64,000 nt of DNA from Phytophthora colocasiae. Lineage: Eukaryota > Oomycota > Peronosporomycetes > Peronosporales > Peronosporaceae. Made by a program: the position numbers and the translations under genes. Shown piece after piece: positions 22,001 to 32,349 of the stretch. Position 1 is the stretch's first letter; the number at the start of each line of letters is the position of its first letter. The notes beneath the pieces are model-generated. The model did not search any database. It saw only the letters and a program-made list of their open reading frames with translations, and was not told where the DNA came from. The stretch spans positions 1,054,001-1,118,000 of the forward strand of contig JAGKQI010000103.1 in the NCBI GenBank assembly GCA_018806915.1. Direction: 5' to 3'.

Positions 22001-23990
22001 CTTTCACGGCTGCACGTCGACACCATTAACGCCGTGACAATGGCAGACCTACTGAACGACGCGCGTTCCGATGGGAACGGTTCTGAAGAAGAAAGAGAAG
22101 TTGGGAACGCTGATCCGGGAACGGTTCCGGAAGTCGGAACGGTTCCAGTCGAGGGAACGCTTCTTGCTAGAGGCTCGGAAGCCACGCGAGAGAGACATGG
22201 TTCCACTGAAGTCGGGGGGTCGCCTCGGCGCTCCCACACGAACGCTCCCGAGGAACAGCTGATGGTTTCGCCAGTGGACTTATTTGGACTTCAGCAGGAA
22301 CGCTTCGTTGAGGAACAGAAGCGTACTCTTTGGATCATGGCGATGATTGCATATTTGAAGGACGGTGCCTTGGCCCTCGATCCGCAGTTGAGGGCGCGAA
22401 CGCTTCTTATGGCGCCTAATTATGAGGTGAAGAACGGCGTGCTGATGAGAAAGTGTACCTCAAGGCTCGAGCCGGGCCTGCTAGCTCTATCGAAGTTCCG
22501 GTTATACCGTTACCGTTCATTTCTACCGTTCTACACCACTGTCATACCGACGTGCTTGCGGCGCACGTAGGCGTTACGAAAACGCTGGACAAGGTTAGGA
22601 AGCATGCGTTCTGGCACGGATGGAAGAGTGACGTGGCTGAGTACGTCAGGGAGTGCACGGTGTGTGGAAGTGGAAAAGGGTACCGTCCCTGGAAGAACGG
22701 TTTGATGCAGAGGATGCCGGTCCAAGAACTGTCGGGACCGTTCTCTCTACTGGTGGTGGACGCTATTGGACCGTTGGTCACCACGCCTCGTGGAAACAAG
22801 TTTATTCTAGTGTTCGCTGACTATTTCACTCGGTGGGTGGAAGCGTTCGCTATCGGAGCTTTGGACACGGTGACGTTCGTGGAAACTATGGTGAACGAGG
22901 TCATTTCGAGACACGGAGTCCCGGAACGGTTGTTGAGCGACCAAGGATCCAATTTTATCTCTGAGTTAGCGAGATCCTTCTACGAGACGCTTGGTATTAA
23001 GAAGTTGTTCGGGGCAGCGTACCATCCGCAGACCCAAGGACTTGTGGAACGCTTCAATGGAACGCTTATTGGAATGCTGAAAATGTTTGTGAACGAAGCA
23101 CAGACGGATTGGGATCTGTATCTGCCTCGGGTTCTATTTGCGTACCGGACTTCCTATCATGAGTCGCTGAAGGATTCACCGTTCTTTAGCCTTTATGGCC
23201 GAGACCCCGTGCTCCCGCTGGACCTAGCGTTCCTGAACACGGATAACAAGTGGAAGAGTAACGAAGTCGCCGCGTACCGTCGGCGCCTGTATCTCTCTCT
23301 CTGAGGGATACTCGGAGGATGGTCGAGCGACAGTTACTAAAGGCCCAAGACCGGTATGTCCTCCGACCGGGCCGAGTGGAGACTAAGTTTGAAGTTGGGG
23401 ACCCGGTGTGGGTGTACCAGTACTTTCGAGCTCGGCGAGGTGAACGCACAACCAAGAAATTAGCGTTCTCTTGGCACGGTCCGTACCGTGTCGTGAGTAC
23501 GGTGGGGGAGAACACTTACCGAATTGCGATCCCTTCGCACCCCAATCGCGTGGTGAGCATCAATGTGAATCGCCTGAAGCGTTTCCAAGGACGGTGGAGC
23601 AGACCGTTCCCTACGGAAGTACCGGATGGGATCGTCAGCCAGCCGGGTGTCGACGATGAAGGTCCACTCGAGGAAGACGACCTCCCTTCCACGAGTTATG
23701 TGGAACGCTTGGTGATTGGGGGTGAGGAGACGGCACTGTCGGGAGCCGACACGCCGGTAGTGGATATTCTGGCTAGGAGGAAGGAGAAGGGCGTCACGCA
23801 ATACTTGGTGCTACTAGCCACCTACGAGGTCGCGTGGAGGCCTGCTGGAACGCTTCTCCCGAACTACGACGTTCTTATCAAAGCGTTCGAGAACGCTCGG
23901 CGCAAGGAGAAGGGGCTCCCCGAACTTCGTCGCAGTGCACGTTTAGCAGAGGCTAACGTCGCTGTTGATGAGGATAGCATGCTCTTCTAA
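19086..23990 (+). pseudogene. Ty3/gypsy chromovirus-like pol, three frameshifts, antisense to gag
   Basis: This is the polyprotein with protease, reverse transcriptase, RNase H and integrase. The frame is open from about 18901 without an ATG and begins with a basic and Cys-containing region. Protease: AMLIDSGAVASLID near 19837. Reverse transcriptase: FCIDYRRLNAV near 20902, FSTMDIASGYW, and YLDD near 21200. RNase H: FKLYVDSS, EIECWG, TDHKALTWV (21640-21890). Integrase: an HHCC zinc region near 22540-22670, then D in VVDAIGP, D in LLSDQGSNF and E in VERFNGT. A C-terminal SH3-like and degenerate chromodomain region ends at 23990. Frame changes lie near 21115 (one T missing in CCTTTGG), near 22470-22500, and in a CT repeat near 23293-23303. 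The copy cannot make full pol. It is coded on the strand opposite to gag in the same element. Confidence 0.85.
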
Positions 23991-24289
23991 AAGGAGCGTG
24001 GCTAGTCTTGCCTGGTGAAGAGTAAGTGGGGGCAAGACTTGAGAAGGGAGATGGAAGGAACGGTTGTTGTCGGTGGAGAACTTTGAATTTGATTTACATT
24101 TACTACGTGCACGGTTGGAGACCGTGCTTATATTTTGGGAAATTATGTGTTACGGAACGGTATGGATGGAACGCTTAGTGGATATGGAATTTACGGTTAT
24201 TACGCTTAAGGTTGTGAACGCTAAGCTACCGTTCCTGAATATGAAAGAATGAAAGGGCGGACCAAAAGAAGAGGCTCCTAAGAAGTCGA

Positions 24290-25733
24290 CTAGTTCCGGA
24301 CCTTGGGCTTCTTGGCAGGCGGCTTCTCCTCCTCCGAGTCCGAGTGGGGTTCGTGGTCGCTCTGGGACACCTCATCTTCGTTGTCGCTCGCGTCGCTGTC
24401 ACTTTCGTCGCTGGCTTCGGACTCCAGGCTTTCTGGATTGAGGGGAGGCCGATTTCTTGCTGGAGCCGGACGTCTCGCTCTTAGGCTTGGACTTGGGCGG
24501 CGAACTGGGTGAAGTCGCGGAGGTGCCGGATGAATCCGCTGGCGACGTGCTGCTCGACGACGGCTTCGACTTGGAGTCGCTGACCGAAGCGCTCTTCTCG
24601 TTAGGGTCGCCCTTCGAAGCGTCCTGGGTCTTGGTGTCGTTCGTGACTTGTTGTGCATCAGCTTCGGAGCTGGAAGCGTTCCCAGGAACGGTCTTAGTCG
24701 GGATGGTCGGCGTAGACTTGGACGAGGTGGGCTTGGAATTCGTAGAAGGGGTGACCACCGTACCCGCTGAAAGATCTGGAACCACACTAAGGTCGTTCGA
24801 CCTGGTCCTGGCCGCCTTGGGCTTAGAGGCCTTGTGAAACGTGGGGACCCGCTTGCTTGCGTCGACACGGCCGCTCCCGTACGCCGACGGACGACCCTTG
24901 TGCTCGAACGGATCATACGAAGACTTGACTTCCTTAGAATCGAAGGCCTTGACCACTGGTGTCTGGTAGGTGCCGTCCTGGAGCTGTTTAACAAGAACCC
25001 TGGCCAGATCCACGATGTGAGTACACTTCCGGAGCAACGCCCACACCCCCTCCTTGTTGTGATTCGCCCATCCGGGACGCGGCTGACGGTCGGACTGGAG
25101 ATCGATCAGGACGAGAGCAAGGGCTCGATCGTCTAGGCGACTCTCGGAGCGACGGTGGTAGGGATCCAGAGCATCTGTCCACAGCAGCATCTCGGTAACG
25201 CTTGAGAACCCTCCCGCGTTCAGGCTGAACGGTACCAAAGCGTTCTTCATCTTGGTGTCGTACTCATTCACGTCGCGACGGCGGAGGAAAGTTAAGCTTT
25301 CGATAACTGGACCGTGGTAGCCGGGCCCTCGAGACTGGTTACGTCCTGGCTGACCTCCCCACCACATCAAGATTGACGGGTCGTCGCAGTCCTCCATAAG
25401 CTCCAAGAAGTTGTAGAAGCCCCACGTCTTGATGCAAATGGAGAGAAACGTCACGCGGTGCGCCGTCGCCTCCATTTTCTGCTTTCGACGACGGGTCTGA
25501 GCGGCCTGGGTCTTGAGAGGAACGTGAAGCTGCCAATCGAAGAAGACGTGACGGTCCCGATTCCACCATCGCCAGTGTGCCAGGTACACCTGTGGGTACT
25601 CCACGGGGTCGTACCAGAGACGAGAACCCTTCCAGGGGAACGCTGACTGGAAAGCGGAACGGTTCATGTGGGCCACTCGGCGATACAGGTCCTCCAAGTC
25701 GTCGCGTATTTCCTGGGGTGTCGAATCGGCCAA
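24290..25733 (-). CDS. Unknown ORF of the LTR element, about 444 residues or more
   Basis: I do not recognise this protein. The open frame has no ATG at its start (TTG at 25733; the first ATG is 23 codons in). The N-terminal half is rich in tryptophan and arginine (HWRWWNRDRH, SILMWWGGQPGRN). The middle has LLRKCTHIVDLARVLVKQLQ. The C-terminal third is Ser/Thr/Lys-rich low complexity. The frame stops at 24399, but a neighbouring frame continues with an acidic, serine-rich tail and a basic end (PPAKKPKVRN, possible nuclear signal) to 24290, so a late frameshift is likely. It shares the GAACGCT-type motif bias of its element and lies in the sense orientation of gag. Confidence 0.5.
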
Positions 25734-26555
25734 CGCTTCCGTGAAGTAAAGTGTCTTCTGAGGCTGCTATTTAAAATCTGTTATTATTGCACTACTTTGC
25801 TGTCGTAGCATTATTACTCCCTTATCGCCTGTCATAACTACTGTTTATCTGTTTAAAACATTTTTTGCACTATTTTTACACCGATTTTCCAACAGTAATT
25901 CGTAGTGATGCTGAAAATTTCTGTGACTCCGGCAAACAAAACAGGAGAAGCCGAGGTGTCTGGTAGCGCGTTTCGTGGATGTGTTCGTCACGTTCATACA
26001 TGTTGTTGCGAGCTGCCGTGAACGTATACAGTACTCCAACAAGAACGAAATCTCGCCCCTCTATATTTTGTCCTCGTTATGGACGTTATTAGATGGAGGG
26101 GACATCGAACTCGAAATCCATCTCAGAGATCTCCGAGTTGAATGCATCAGAATCGTCGTTATCGGGAGCATATGAGCTGTCTGAGCTGTATGTTGTCCCC
26201 GCAGCAATGCCCATTGCACTGGGCTGAATGTTTTATGAGGAGTTTTGCCTAAAAGAGAGACCGATATTAGCACTGACCTCCAAGCCGTTTTACAACTGCT
26301 ATGCAGAAACAGTCTCAGCAACCTCTTCGAAGTAAGGTTTTATCTGTAATCCTAGCAGTACCTCGTGCGCATTAGCGACTAACAGGAACGTAGTACGTGT
26401 AACAGGTCATTAGTACTTGAGATTAGAGCGGATCCGAGTAACAGGCTCTAGGCTGCAATCCTGTTGTCGACTAACAGGATCGTAGTGGTTGTAACAGGTC
26501 ATTAGTATTTGAGACTAGAGCAACAGGTATGTAGTGCCTACGCAACAGCTTTTAA
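25734..26555. other. Noncoding part of the LTR element with a 55-bp tandem repeat
   Basis: AT-richer sequence. On minus, about 26215-26085, a short open end (YSSDSSYAPDNDDSD...) looks like the tail of an acidic protein, but no start or upstream exon is clear. Two 55-bp repeats lie at 26375-26429 and 26467-26521. Confidence 0.4.
26375..26521 (+). repeat. Two 55-bp direct repeats
   Basis: Units 26375-26429 and 26467-26521 share the frame CGACTAACAGGA...TAACAGGTCATTAGTA...AGAGC with about seven differences. TAACAGG itself recurs more often across the region. Confidence 0.7.
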
Positions 26556-27014
26556 TTATTTCCCCGTCTTCTGAGGCGAAGGTTGCGGCGTTGAAGATTC
26601 ACCAGAGGACCGTCCTTTTCGCTTCTTGGTCGGCGTTATCTTGGAGTCCGGAGCGTTCTTGGGAGAAGACTCGGAGGACGAAGAGTTCTTGGGACTGCTG
26701 GAAATGAACCGTGGGTGGATTTCAGCACGCCGGCTGGCCTTCTGACGCGTGGGCTTCGGAAGGATGAAAATAGGGCCGCCGAAGGCGTCCGACGCTGCGC
26801 CAGTCTTGTCGATCACGGCCTCGGCAATGTCGTCCAAGATGTCCAGACCCGCCGAGCTCTCGTTTACGCTCAGCACCTCCCGCATGTCTGACCAGAACGC
26901 TACTTGTGCACTGACGACGGCGGAGTCTTCTTCTTCGGAGTCTTCCTCGGCGTAGCGAGCAACGAGTCGCTTGAGCAGCTTGTGCTCGTCGTCCTGGAGG
27001 CGGGACTTGCCCAT
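26556..27014 (-). CDS. Unknown 152-residue ORF of the LTR element
   Basis: It has a real ATG at 27014 and a TAA at 26556. The N terminus is charged and helical (DDEHKLLKRLVARYAEEDSE), the middle is acidic, and the C terminus is Ser/Pro/Lys-rich with KKRKGRSS, a possible nuclear signal. No family is recognised. It lies in the sense orientation of gag. A small nucleic-acid-binding or accessory protein is possible, but nothing shows it directly. Confidence 0.5.
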   Translation of the reverse strand: MGKSRLQDDEHKLLKRLVARYAEEDSEEEDSAVVSAQVAFWSDMREVLSVNESSAGLDILDDIAEAVIDKTGAASDAFGGPIFILPKPTRQKASRRAEIHPRFISSSPKNSSSSESSPKNAPDSKITPTKKRKGRSSGESSTPQPSPQKTGK

Positions 27015-27319
27015 GCTGGAGAACTGCGCGTCTTGGAGAAAGTCTCAAAATGGGGTAAGTGAGGGTGGTTCCTTCTGGGACCTGGCGCATCCGATTTCGG
27101 GGAAAAGAAACCTCACAGGACCGATGGATTGGACGACTTTAAGGCCGCCTGTTGAAGTTTACGTAAGCTGAAACCTTGCTTCCAAGCGGCGTACCTCTGA
27201 TGACACCAGATTGCCGTCGCCGAATCTGGGGAGCTACTGGACGAGCTGAGATCATGTGCTGAATACGGAGTTCATTTCTCTTTTTACGGTGCGGGGACCG
27301 CACTGGAAATCGAACGGTT

Positions 27320-28087
27320 ATGGAAGCGTGGACTAGCTACGTGTGGTCGGAATATGCACGGTTCGAGCTCCTGCCCGTATATATTGGAACGGTTGTCGCG
27401 TGGATTGTGACCACGCCTTTACGAGATGTGGTGTGGACGTTTGGCGTCGAAGTTTGGAGAGTTACGAGGCTAAATGGAGGCATGTGGCTGGACTACACCT
27501 CGCGCTATCAGGAAGTACTAAGGAACCCATCCCTTCGGCAGCTGCACGGACTCGCCTATGGCTACGCGCTATGGAGTACGTTCTTCGCCGTCCCCGTGCA
27601 GGTACTTGAACAGAACGCTTTGGAGTACGGCAGGTATGGGAGAATGCACAGAAGCTGGTGGATTGCGTTCCAGACGACGTTCGGCGAGTACGGTCCTGAC
27701 CTTGTGCTCGAGACTTGCGCTTCGATGGAACGCTACTGTTTAGCGTGGAAGGAAGGTTGCGCCAACGCCTGGAAGCGTGTCTACGGGGGCGTCCAGGGTC
27801 TATGTTGGGCCACGCTCCTTACATTATCCATGATTATCCACATACCCATGTTGCTGTTCGACGTCCTCGAGTTTGTACTGTGTGGAGCAATGGGGGTCGT
27901 CGTTGCACTGGTCGCTCTGAACGCTGCGAGTTACTATTGGGGCTGGACGTCCCTGGGGCTTCAGGTGACGCAGATCGTCGGGGTGGTCGGCTTGATTACA
28001 CACGGTTGGAGTCCTTCGCGTCCAAGTACCCATCAGCGTTATAAAGAACGCTTGCCACAGCGTTCCCTTCGGTCGGAGTTTCACTAA
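27320..28087 (+). CDS. Multi-pass membrane protein ORF of the LTR element
   Basis: An ATG at 27320 opens 255 codons. Hydrophobic segments lie at about residues 17-43 (VYIGTVVAWIVTTPL), 75-95 (YGYALWSTFFAVPVQVL), 155-200 (LLTLSMIIHIPMLLF, then GAMGVVVALVALNAASYYW) and 208-228. A Cys-containing loop (ETCASMERYCLAWKEGC) precedes the third. It is tryptophan-rich and has no recognised family. It lies on the pol strand, and its last 92 bp overlap the minus ORF that follows gag. An envelope-like role is one idea, but an envelope protein normally has a signal peptide and one C-terminal anchor, not this layout. Confidence 0.55.
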   Translation: MEAWTSYVWSEYARFELLPVYIGTVVAWIVTTPLRDVVWTFGVEVWRVTRLNGGMWLDYTSRYQEVLRNPSLRQLHGLAYGYALWSTFFAVPVQVLEQNALEYGRYGRMHRSWWIAFQTTFGEYGPDLVLETCASMERYCLAWKEGCANAWKRVYGGVQGLCWATLLTLSMIIHIPMLLFDVLEFVLCGAMGVVVALVALNAASYYWGWTSLGLQVTQIVGVVGLITHGWSPSRPSTHQRYKERLPQRSLRSEFH

Positions 28088-28614
28088 AGTTTCGGTTCGC
28101 ACGCTTGGCAGCTTCGGACGACGCTAGCGTAGAAGCGTACCATCGAATCCAGTACTCCGGGGTGGACAGTTCTCCAGGCGAAGAATCTCGCGTCTTCTCA
28201 AGGGTTTCTTCTGGTATGTTGAGAATACAACTCAGCTCCTTCAACGACAGCTCCTTCTTCTGTTCAGCGCTGGCCTTCACGCGCCTCTTCAGTTCGACTT
28301 CGTCCAGGAGGAATAAGCGTTCCTCCAACTCCTTCTCGTATTCTTCTTTCTCTTCGTCGACGGGCGTCTCGGCTCCATCTTCCAGGGCGTCCAGTTCTTC
28401 AGCCGTGAAGAGCCTAGTAGTGGGGCGCCCTTCCACAGCAGGTGTCTCTTCGGGCGGCGGTTCGGGTTCGATAACCGCAGGCGTTACATGGCGACCTTTA
28501 GTTGAGTCCTCTGACTCGGGAACGGTTCCAACCGTTCCGCCAACAGCGTTCTCTTTTTCAGGCAGGTCTATTCCAGCCAGTCCGCCAGCGTCCTCCGAAG
28601 AGATAGTTTCTTCC
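27996..28614 (-). pseudogene. Downstream half of the ORF following gag, split by the TTAA insertion
   Basis: This is the 3' part of the acidic ORF whose 5' part is at 49583-50627. The frame is open from 28614 to the stop at 27996 (about 206 residues) and is in register with the other half when the insertion and one TTAA are removed. It is Glu/Lys-rich and helical (EEKEEYEKELEERLFLLDEV). Function unknown. The end overlaps the membrane ORF on the other strand. Confidence 0.65.
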
Positions 28615-28618
28615 TTAA

Positions 28619-28659
28619 CCCACCGGCGACCGCTGTTATCCCAGCTTTGCTGGGATAAG
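28619..28659 (+). repeat. Left inverted repeat of the TTAA element
   Basis: Inverted match to 49541-49578 apart from a 3-bp CTG difference. Its inner half, 28636-28658, is a palindrome with 10-bp arms (TTATCCCAGC) around TTT. Confidence 0.9.
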
Positions 28660-29037
28660 TTTTATATAGAAATTTGTATGCTATGGGGGTAGGGAAATCA
28701 ATGTTCCCATCGGTCTGGAGTGTCACCACCTGCTTTCGCTTACTTTTTGCCTATTGGTCAGTAGTATCCAATCAGAGTTGAGATAAGGTTCTAATAGTGA
28801 GGTCTGTCAATGGACTTGGCGAAAAAACCTTGTCGTAATTCGGAGTAGCCGCCCAAAATCACGAAAATAATCTCTACTTTTAGACTATCTATTACAAAAA
28901 ATTTAGGAACGAAATCATTCCTCGGCATCTATCCCCGCCCAGTATGAGCACGCTGAGGAACATCTTCTCGGAACTGCAGCTGGAAAAGCGCAAGAAAATA
29001 CGGCTGAGCCCGCGCAGAGCAAAATGTTCGCCAGTTC

Positions 29038-29364
29038 GTGAACAACCCGTCAACGTCCGCTTGGGGCGATGACAGCGACAACGAGATTCAGGCGCCCGTG
29101 GAGGAGGCTGTTGTCGAGGAGGAAGAGGGAGAAGAAAAGGACAGTGAGAGTGAGAGCAAAGAGGAGGAAGAGGAAGGGACGGAGACGCCTACTGTTGCGG
29201 CTCCCAAGAAGGCGGCGGTTCCGGCTTGCACACTCTCCAAAAAGGAGAAGAAGGAGCTGGAGATGAAGCAGCTCTGGTCGATCTCGGCATCAAGGCTATA
29301 CAGCGGGTACGTTAGCAGCTTTATCCCCAGTTCAGTATCCTTATCTAACGTTATCTCGTCTTGA
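29038..29364 (+). pseudogene. Acidic, lysine-rich protein fragment
   Basis: The frame reads SAWGDDSDNEIQAP, then a long Glu-rich run, then LSKKEKKELEMKQL. This acidic-then-KKEKKE layout recalls translation-factor or ribosome-associated proteins, but I cannot assign it. No ATG opens the frame. Near 29275 a shifted frame (DLGIKAIQR, then a GTACGT donor) looks more exon-like than the annotated one, suggesting a frameshift. It is likely a captured gene piece within the TTAA element. Confidence 0.35.
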
Positions 29365-29649
29365 TTCCAGACTAGCCACGCAGACGGTGAAGATACTCTG
29401 CTACGACTGCTGACGGCTGTAATTGGTGGCACTACTGCAGCTCTGGCCCTTGCTGCATTGGATAGAGCCCTTTGTGTGTCGGATGTGGAGCCTGCCAAGC
29501 AGCAGGAGGACAGCGCCCACAGGAAAGAGCACCAATGCATCTACCTTCGCGGTCGATTCACAGTGTTTCGAGCAGTGGTGGCGCCCCAGATCGCTATCGT
29601 CGGGTACAATCCTCGACGCTATTTGTCGTGTCAAGCTGGAGCGACGGTG

Positions 29650-29993
29650 AACATCTCTACAGTAGTCTCTGCTTAAGAGCGAACAGACAAAGAAAATAAG
29701 AGAGGACGAACGCTTTTACGTCCTGCTCGAGCGAAAAAAGCCACTACATCAACGTTGACAAGGAAGCGTTGGCTCGGAGTGGAGAAACTAATGCTGCACC
29801 GGTTTCCTGTGGGGAGTGCAGTAGTAACGAGAAAATTTTGCTGTCAAGGGGTGGAGAATATGGCAGATCTATCTTAAAGCACAGCGCTCTTTCATTGAGA
29901 GAAGACCCGGATAAGGAGGCTTTATCGAAGGCACGATTGAAAGCCTTAGTGTTGGATATCTCGCTGGAGTTTCTCAAGGAAAGAGTCAGATAG
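29650..29993 (+). pseudogene. Fragment of unknown protein
   Basis: Two adjacent frames carry exon-like sequence: IREDERFYVLLERKKP, then after a shift near 29745 INVDKEALARSGETN, running to a stop at 29993. The change of frame and missing start point to a decayed fragment. No family is recognised. Confidence 0.3.
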
Positions 29994-30000
29994 ATGCTCA

Positions 30001-30435
30001 TCAGAGCTACCTCTGTTGCTGGATCTCAAGCAGCAACGCAACCTGACAGCGAGGTTCTTGCATGCGAGCGCGTCTCTCTTCACAATTTAAGCTTTTGAGT
30101 CGAGGTCGTACTTGCTCGAGTTGGAGATCGTAGAGGAATGTAGAGCGCAGTCGGAGATAGACCTATAGCGACGGAGCAGCAGAGAAAAACATATAAAAAA
30201 GCGAAACACAACGACCTGCTTATTTATCCTTTAACTTTGAGATGACACGAACGTTGAGCATTAATCTACATGTATTTCTACTATCCTAGGTAAGTATATT
30301 GCACGAGATCAGTTCACTATACTCGAGTCGGTAAACGCCAACCATAACACGTGCGTAGTACATCGTACGTCTCCACATATTCTTCCGTGACCTATTGTCT
30401 TAAATCTCACGTGACCTCAACTGTCGCAGGGTGCA
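30001..30435. other. No gene seen
   Basis: Noncoding by my reading. It contains an ATATAAAA-like stretch near 30190 and no supported exon. Confidence 0.4.
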
Positions 30436-30777
30436 TCAGGTAGCTGTACTCGTCCATCGGCAACGGAATGGGATGCCAAGGCGTACCCGCCGCAGGTGCT
30501 CGTCGACTGCACCAGTTTGCCAATTTACCGAAAAGCGATGGAGGCTCCACTTGTGAAATTGCCCTTGCTGAGTGACAGCAACGCCTACCACAACTCCAGC
30601 CAATAATCCAGCCACAAACTGCATCGGCCCGAAGAAATATCCGTCTTTATAATTCCAGAGTGAATAGTGAAGTGTAGGCAACGTCAATTGCTCAACGTAG
30701 CGCTTGTGACGATTCATAGCAGCGTTGAAGTTGTTCACCACATCTTTAGTCTTCCAGACTAGAATTGGAAGCCACAT
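30436..30777 (-). CDS. Hypothetical small protein with one membrane segment
   Basis: An ATG at 30777 opens 113 codons. The N terminus has helical basic sequence (NNFNAAMNRHKRYVEQL), followed by a glycine-rich hydrophobic segment FVAGLLAGVVVGVAV at about residues 57-71. A short single-pass inner-membrane protein is conceivable. No family is recognised, and the C terminus after the segment looks less natural, so the true end may be a splice site. Confidence 0.35.
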   Translation of the reverse strand: MWLPILVWKTKDVVNNFNAAMNRHKRYVEQLTLPTLHYSLWNYKDGYFFGPMQFVAGLLAGVVVGVAVTQQGQFHKWSLHRFSVNWQTGAVDEHLRRVRLGIPFRCRWTSTAT

Positions 30778-31051
30778 AAGAGCTTACAGACGTAGAATCA
30801 TCCAAGCCATTGGACTCCACTGCGATCTAGTGACAAAAATCTGTATAAGTATAATTTTAAATGATAAAAGACAACTTGACTTCAAAACTAGTACAGTAGG
30901 ATAAACGGTATTTCTGAGAATTGGCCGAGACGTTTGAGAGACTTTGAGAGACCTCCGAGAATTATCTATAAGGAAAGAACATGACTACGTCTGAAAGAAT
31001 TGGGGATGCCACTTTCATTTTTTCCTGCATTGGTCCAACTACAACCGAGGT

Positions 31052-31615
31052 ATGGATTGGAGCTGGCGCGTGGAGGACGTGGCATTGTCCATCGTTCACG
31101 ACTTTATTGACAACAAAACATGGTCCTATGGGTCGTGTGTTGTCGTGCTACGTGGGTTGCCTGGAAGCAGGAAGACAAAGTTCGCCGAGATGCTTCGACG
31201 TGCGTTTGTAAATGCATTCGCAGAGGACACCGTGAGCAATGCACGGATCGTGCGTATATTCACCCCTCAGCAAGATGAATGGGGTGCATGGTGGTGTGAT
31301 AGGAACATGCACGGCGTATTTAGAGCTGAGCTTCAAAGCGCCGAAGTGGTGATCGTTGACAGTTCGCACATTTCTCAAGTGGAATGGGAGTTCGTGGAGA
31401 GAATGGCAAATTCGTGTTGGAGCGATTGTGGACTTGAAGGGAAGACTTACGTGGTGAGTTTTCTTTGCGATGATTTCGAGCACGCGAAAAAATTAAATCA
31501 ACGCGCGGATGACCCGCTACCAGATGAGTTGTTGTGCAACCTTTACCGTGATTTTCAAGCGGCGGAACCTGAGGTGGCTGAAGTAGCACATTTCTACACT
31601 GTTGTTCCTCAATAG
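31052..31615 (+). CDS. P-loop kinase/ATPase-like protein (AAA_33 / N4BP2-like)
   Basis: The ATG at 31052 gives 187 residues in one exon. A Walker A motif, VVLRGLPGSRKTKFAEML, lies at residues 30-47. A hydrophobic strand ending in aspartate (VVIVDSSHIS) near residue 108 fits Walker B or the substrate aspartate. This order resembles small P-loop kinases of the AAA_33/zeta-like or NEDD4-binding-protein-2 type, which phosphorylate small molecules or nucleic-acid ends. The usual final part (R-x-x-x-R lid) is not obvious. It lies in the TTAA composite, so it may be a captured host gene. The open frame is undamaged. Confidence 0.5.
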   Translation: MDWSWRVEDVALSIVHDFIDNKTWSYGSCVVVLRGLPGSRKTKFAEMLRRAFVNAFAEDTVSNARIVRIFTPQQDEWGAWWCDRNMHGVFRAELQSAEVVIVDSSHISQVEWEFVERMANSCWSDCGLEGKTYVVSFLCDDFEHAKKLNQRADDPLPDELLCNLYRDFQAAEPEVAEVAHFYTVVPQ

Positions 31616-32296
31616 CGTTGGAGACACGCAGTGCAACAATCTCCGGAAGTACGGCAATGTACTGGCTATCAAAGGTTTTTTACGTTTTATTGTTAGCAAT
31701 ACAGTTGACAACATTAATTTACATCGATGGCAGAACAACATTGACATTAAAAGACGTATTTATATTGAGTTTAGTAATGACGATGTCAACTCTTCACATA
31801 GCTTATTTGCATACAAGACTTTATACTCTAACGCGTAGAGATATAGGCGTGAGCACACCACGTCAACTTGGTACGTCTATATGCCAGATTTAGTGCATGA
31901 CGACTTGTGCTTGGATGACTTCTTCGCATGCCTCAACCTTGGTCTGACCAGCCATCGTGGACGCCACTATGTTGTGCCTTTGGACGATGCGCCCTCGGCC
32001 CTGCAGGTATCGTCGCCATCTCGAATGACACCGTTGTCTTGCTGTTGACAGTTTGAAGCACAAAAAGTAGCATAAAATTCTAAAACCTACCTTGCGAAAG
32101 TAAACACAGCATAAAATCTGCTTAAAAGGACGCGTTTAGTGACGATGTTGATCCGCCATCGATTCAAATATTTTTGTTGTCGTGCCGAAAGAAAGTAGAT
32201 CCTTTCAACGCTCGCCATTGAATGACTGCCCGATCTAAATGTTTTGCCTGTACATCTACGATTTATCTTTGGACCTTCCAACACCATGTCGATGAT
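31616..32296. other. No gene seen
   Basis: AT-rich. Open frames here start only at non-ATG codons and lack recognisable features. Confidence 0.4.
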
Positions 32297-32349
32297 GTTT
32301 TACCATTGACCTATCCAATACTACAGTAGTACTAAACTCGAGATATATA

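Noticed and set aside
31618..31893. 91-codon hydrophobic ORF
   Set aside because: Starts at TTG, AT-rich, hydrophobicity is what AT-rich noncoding DNA often gives; no homology signal.
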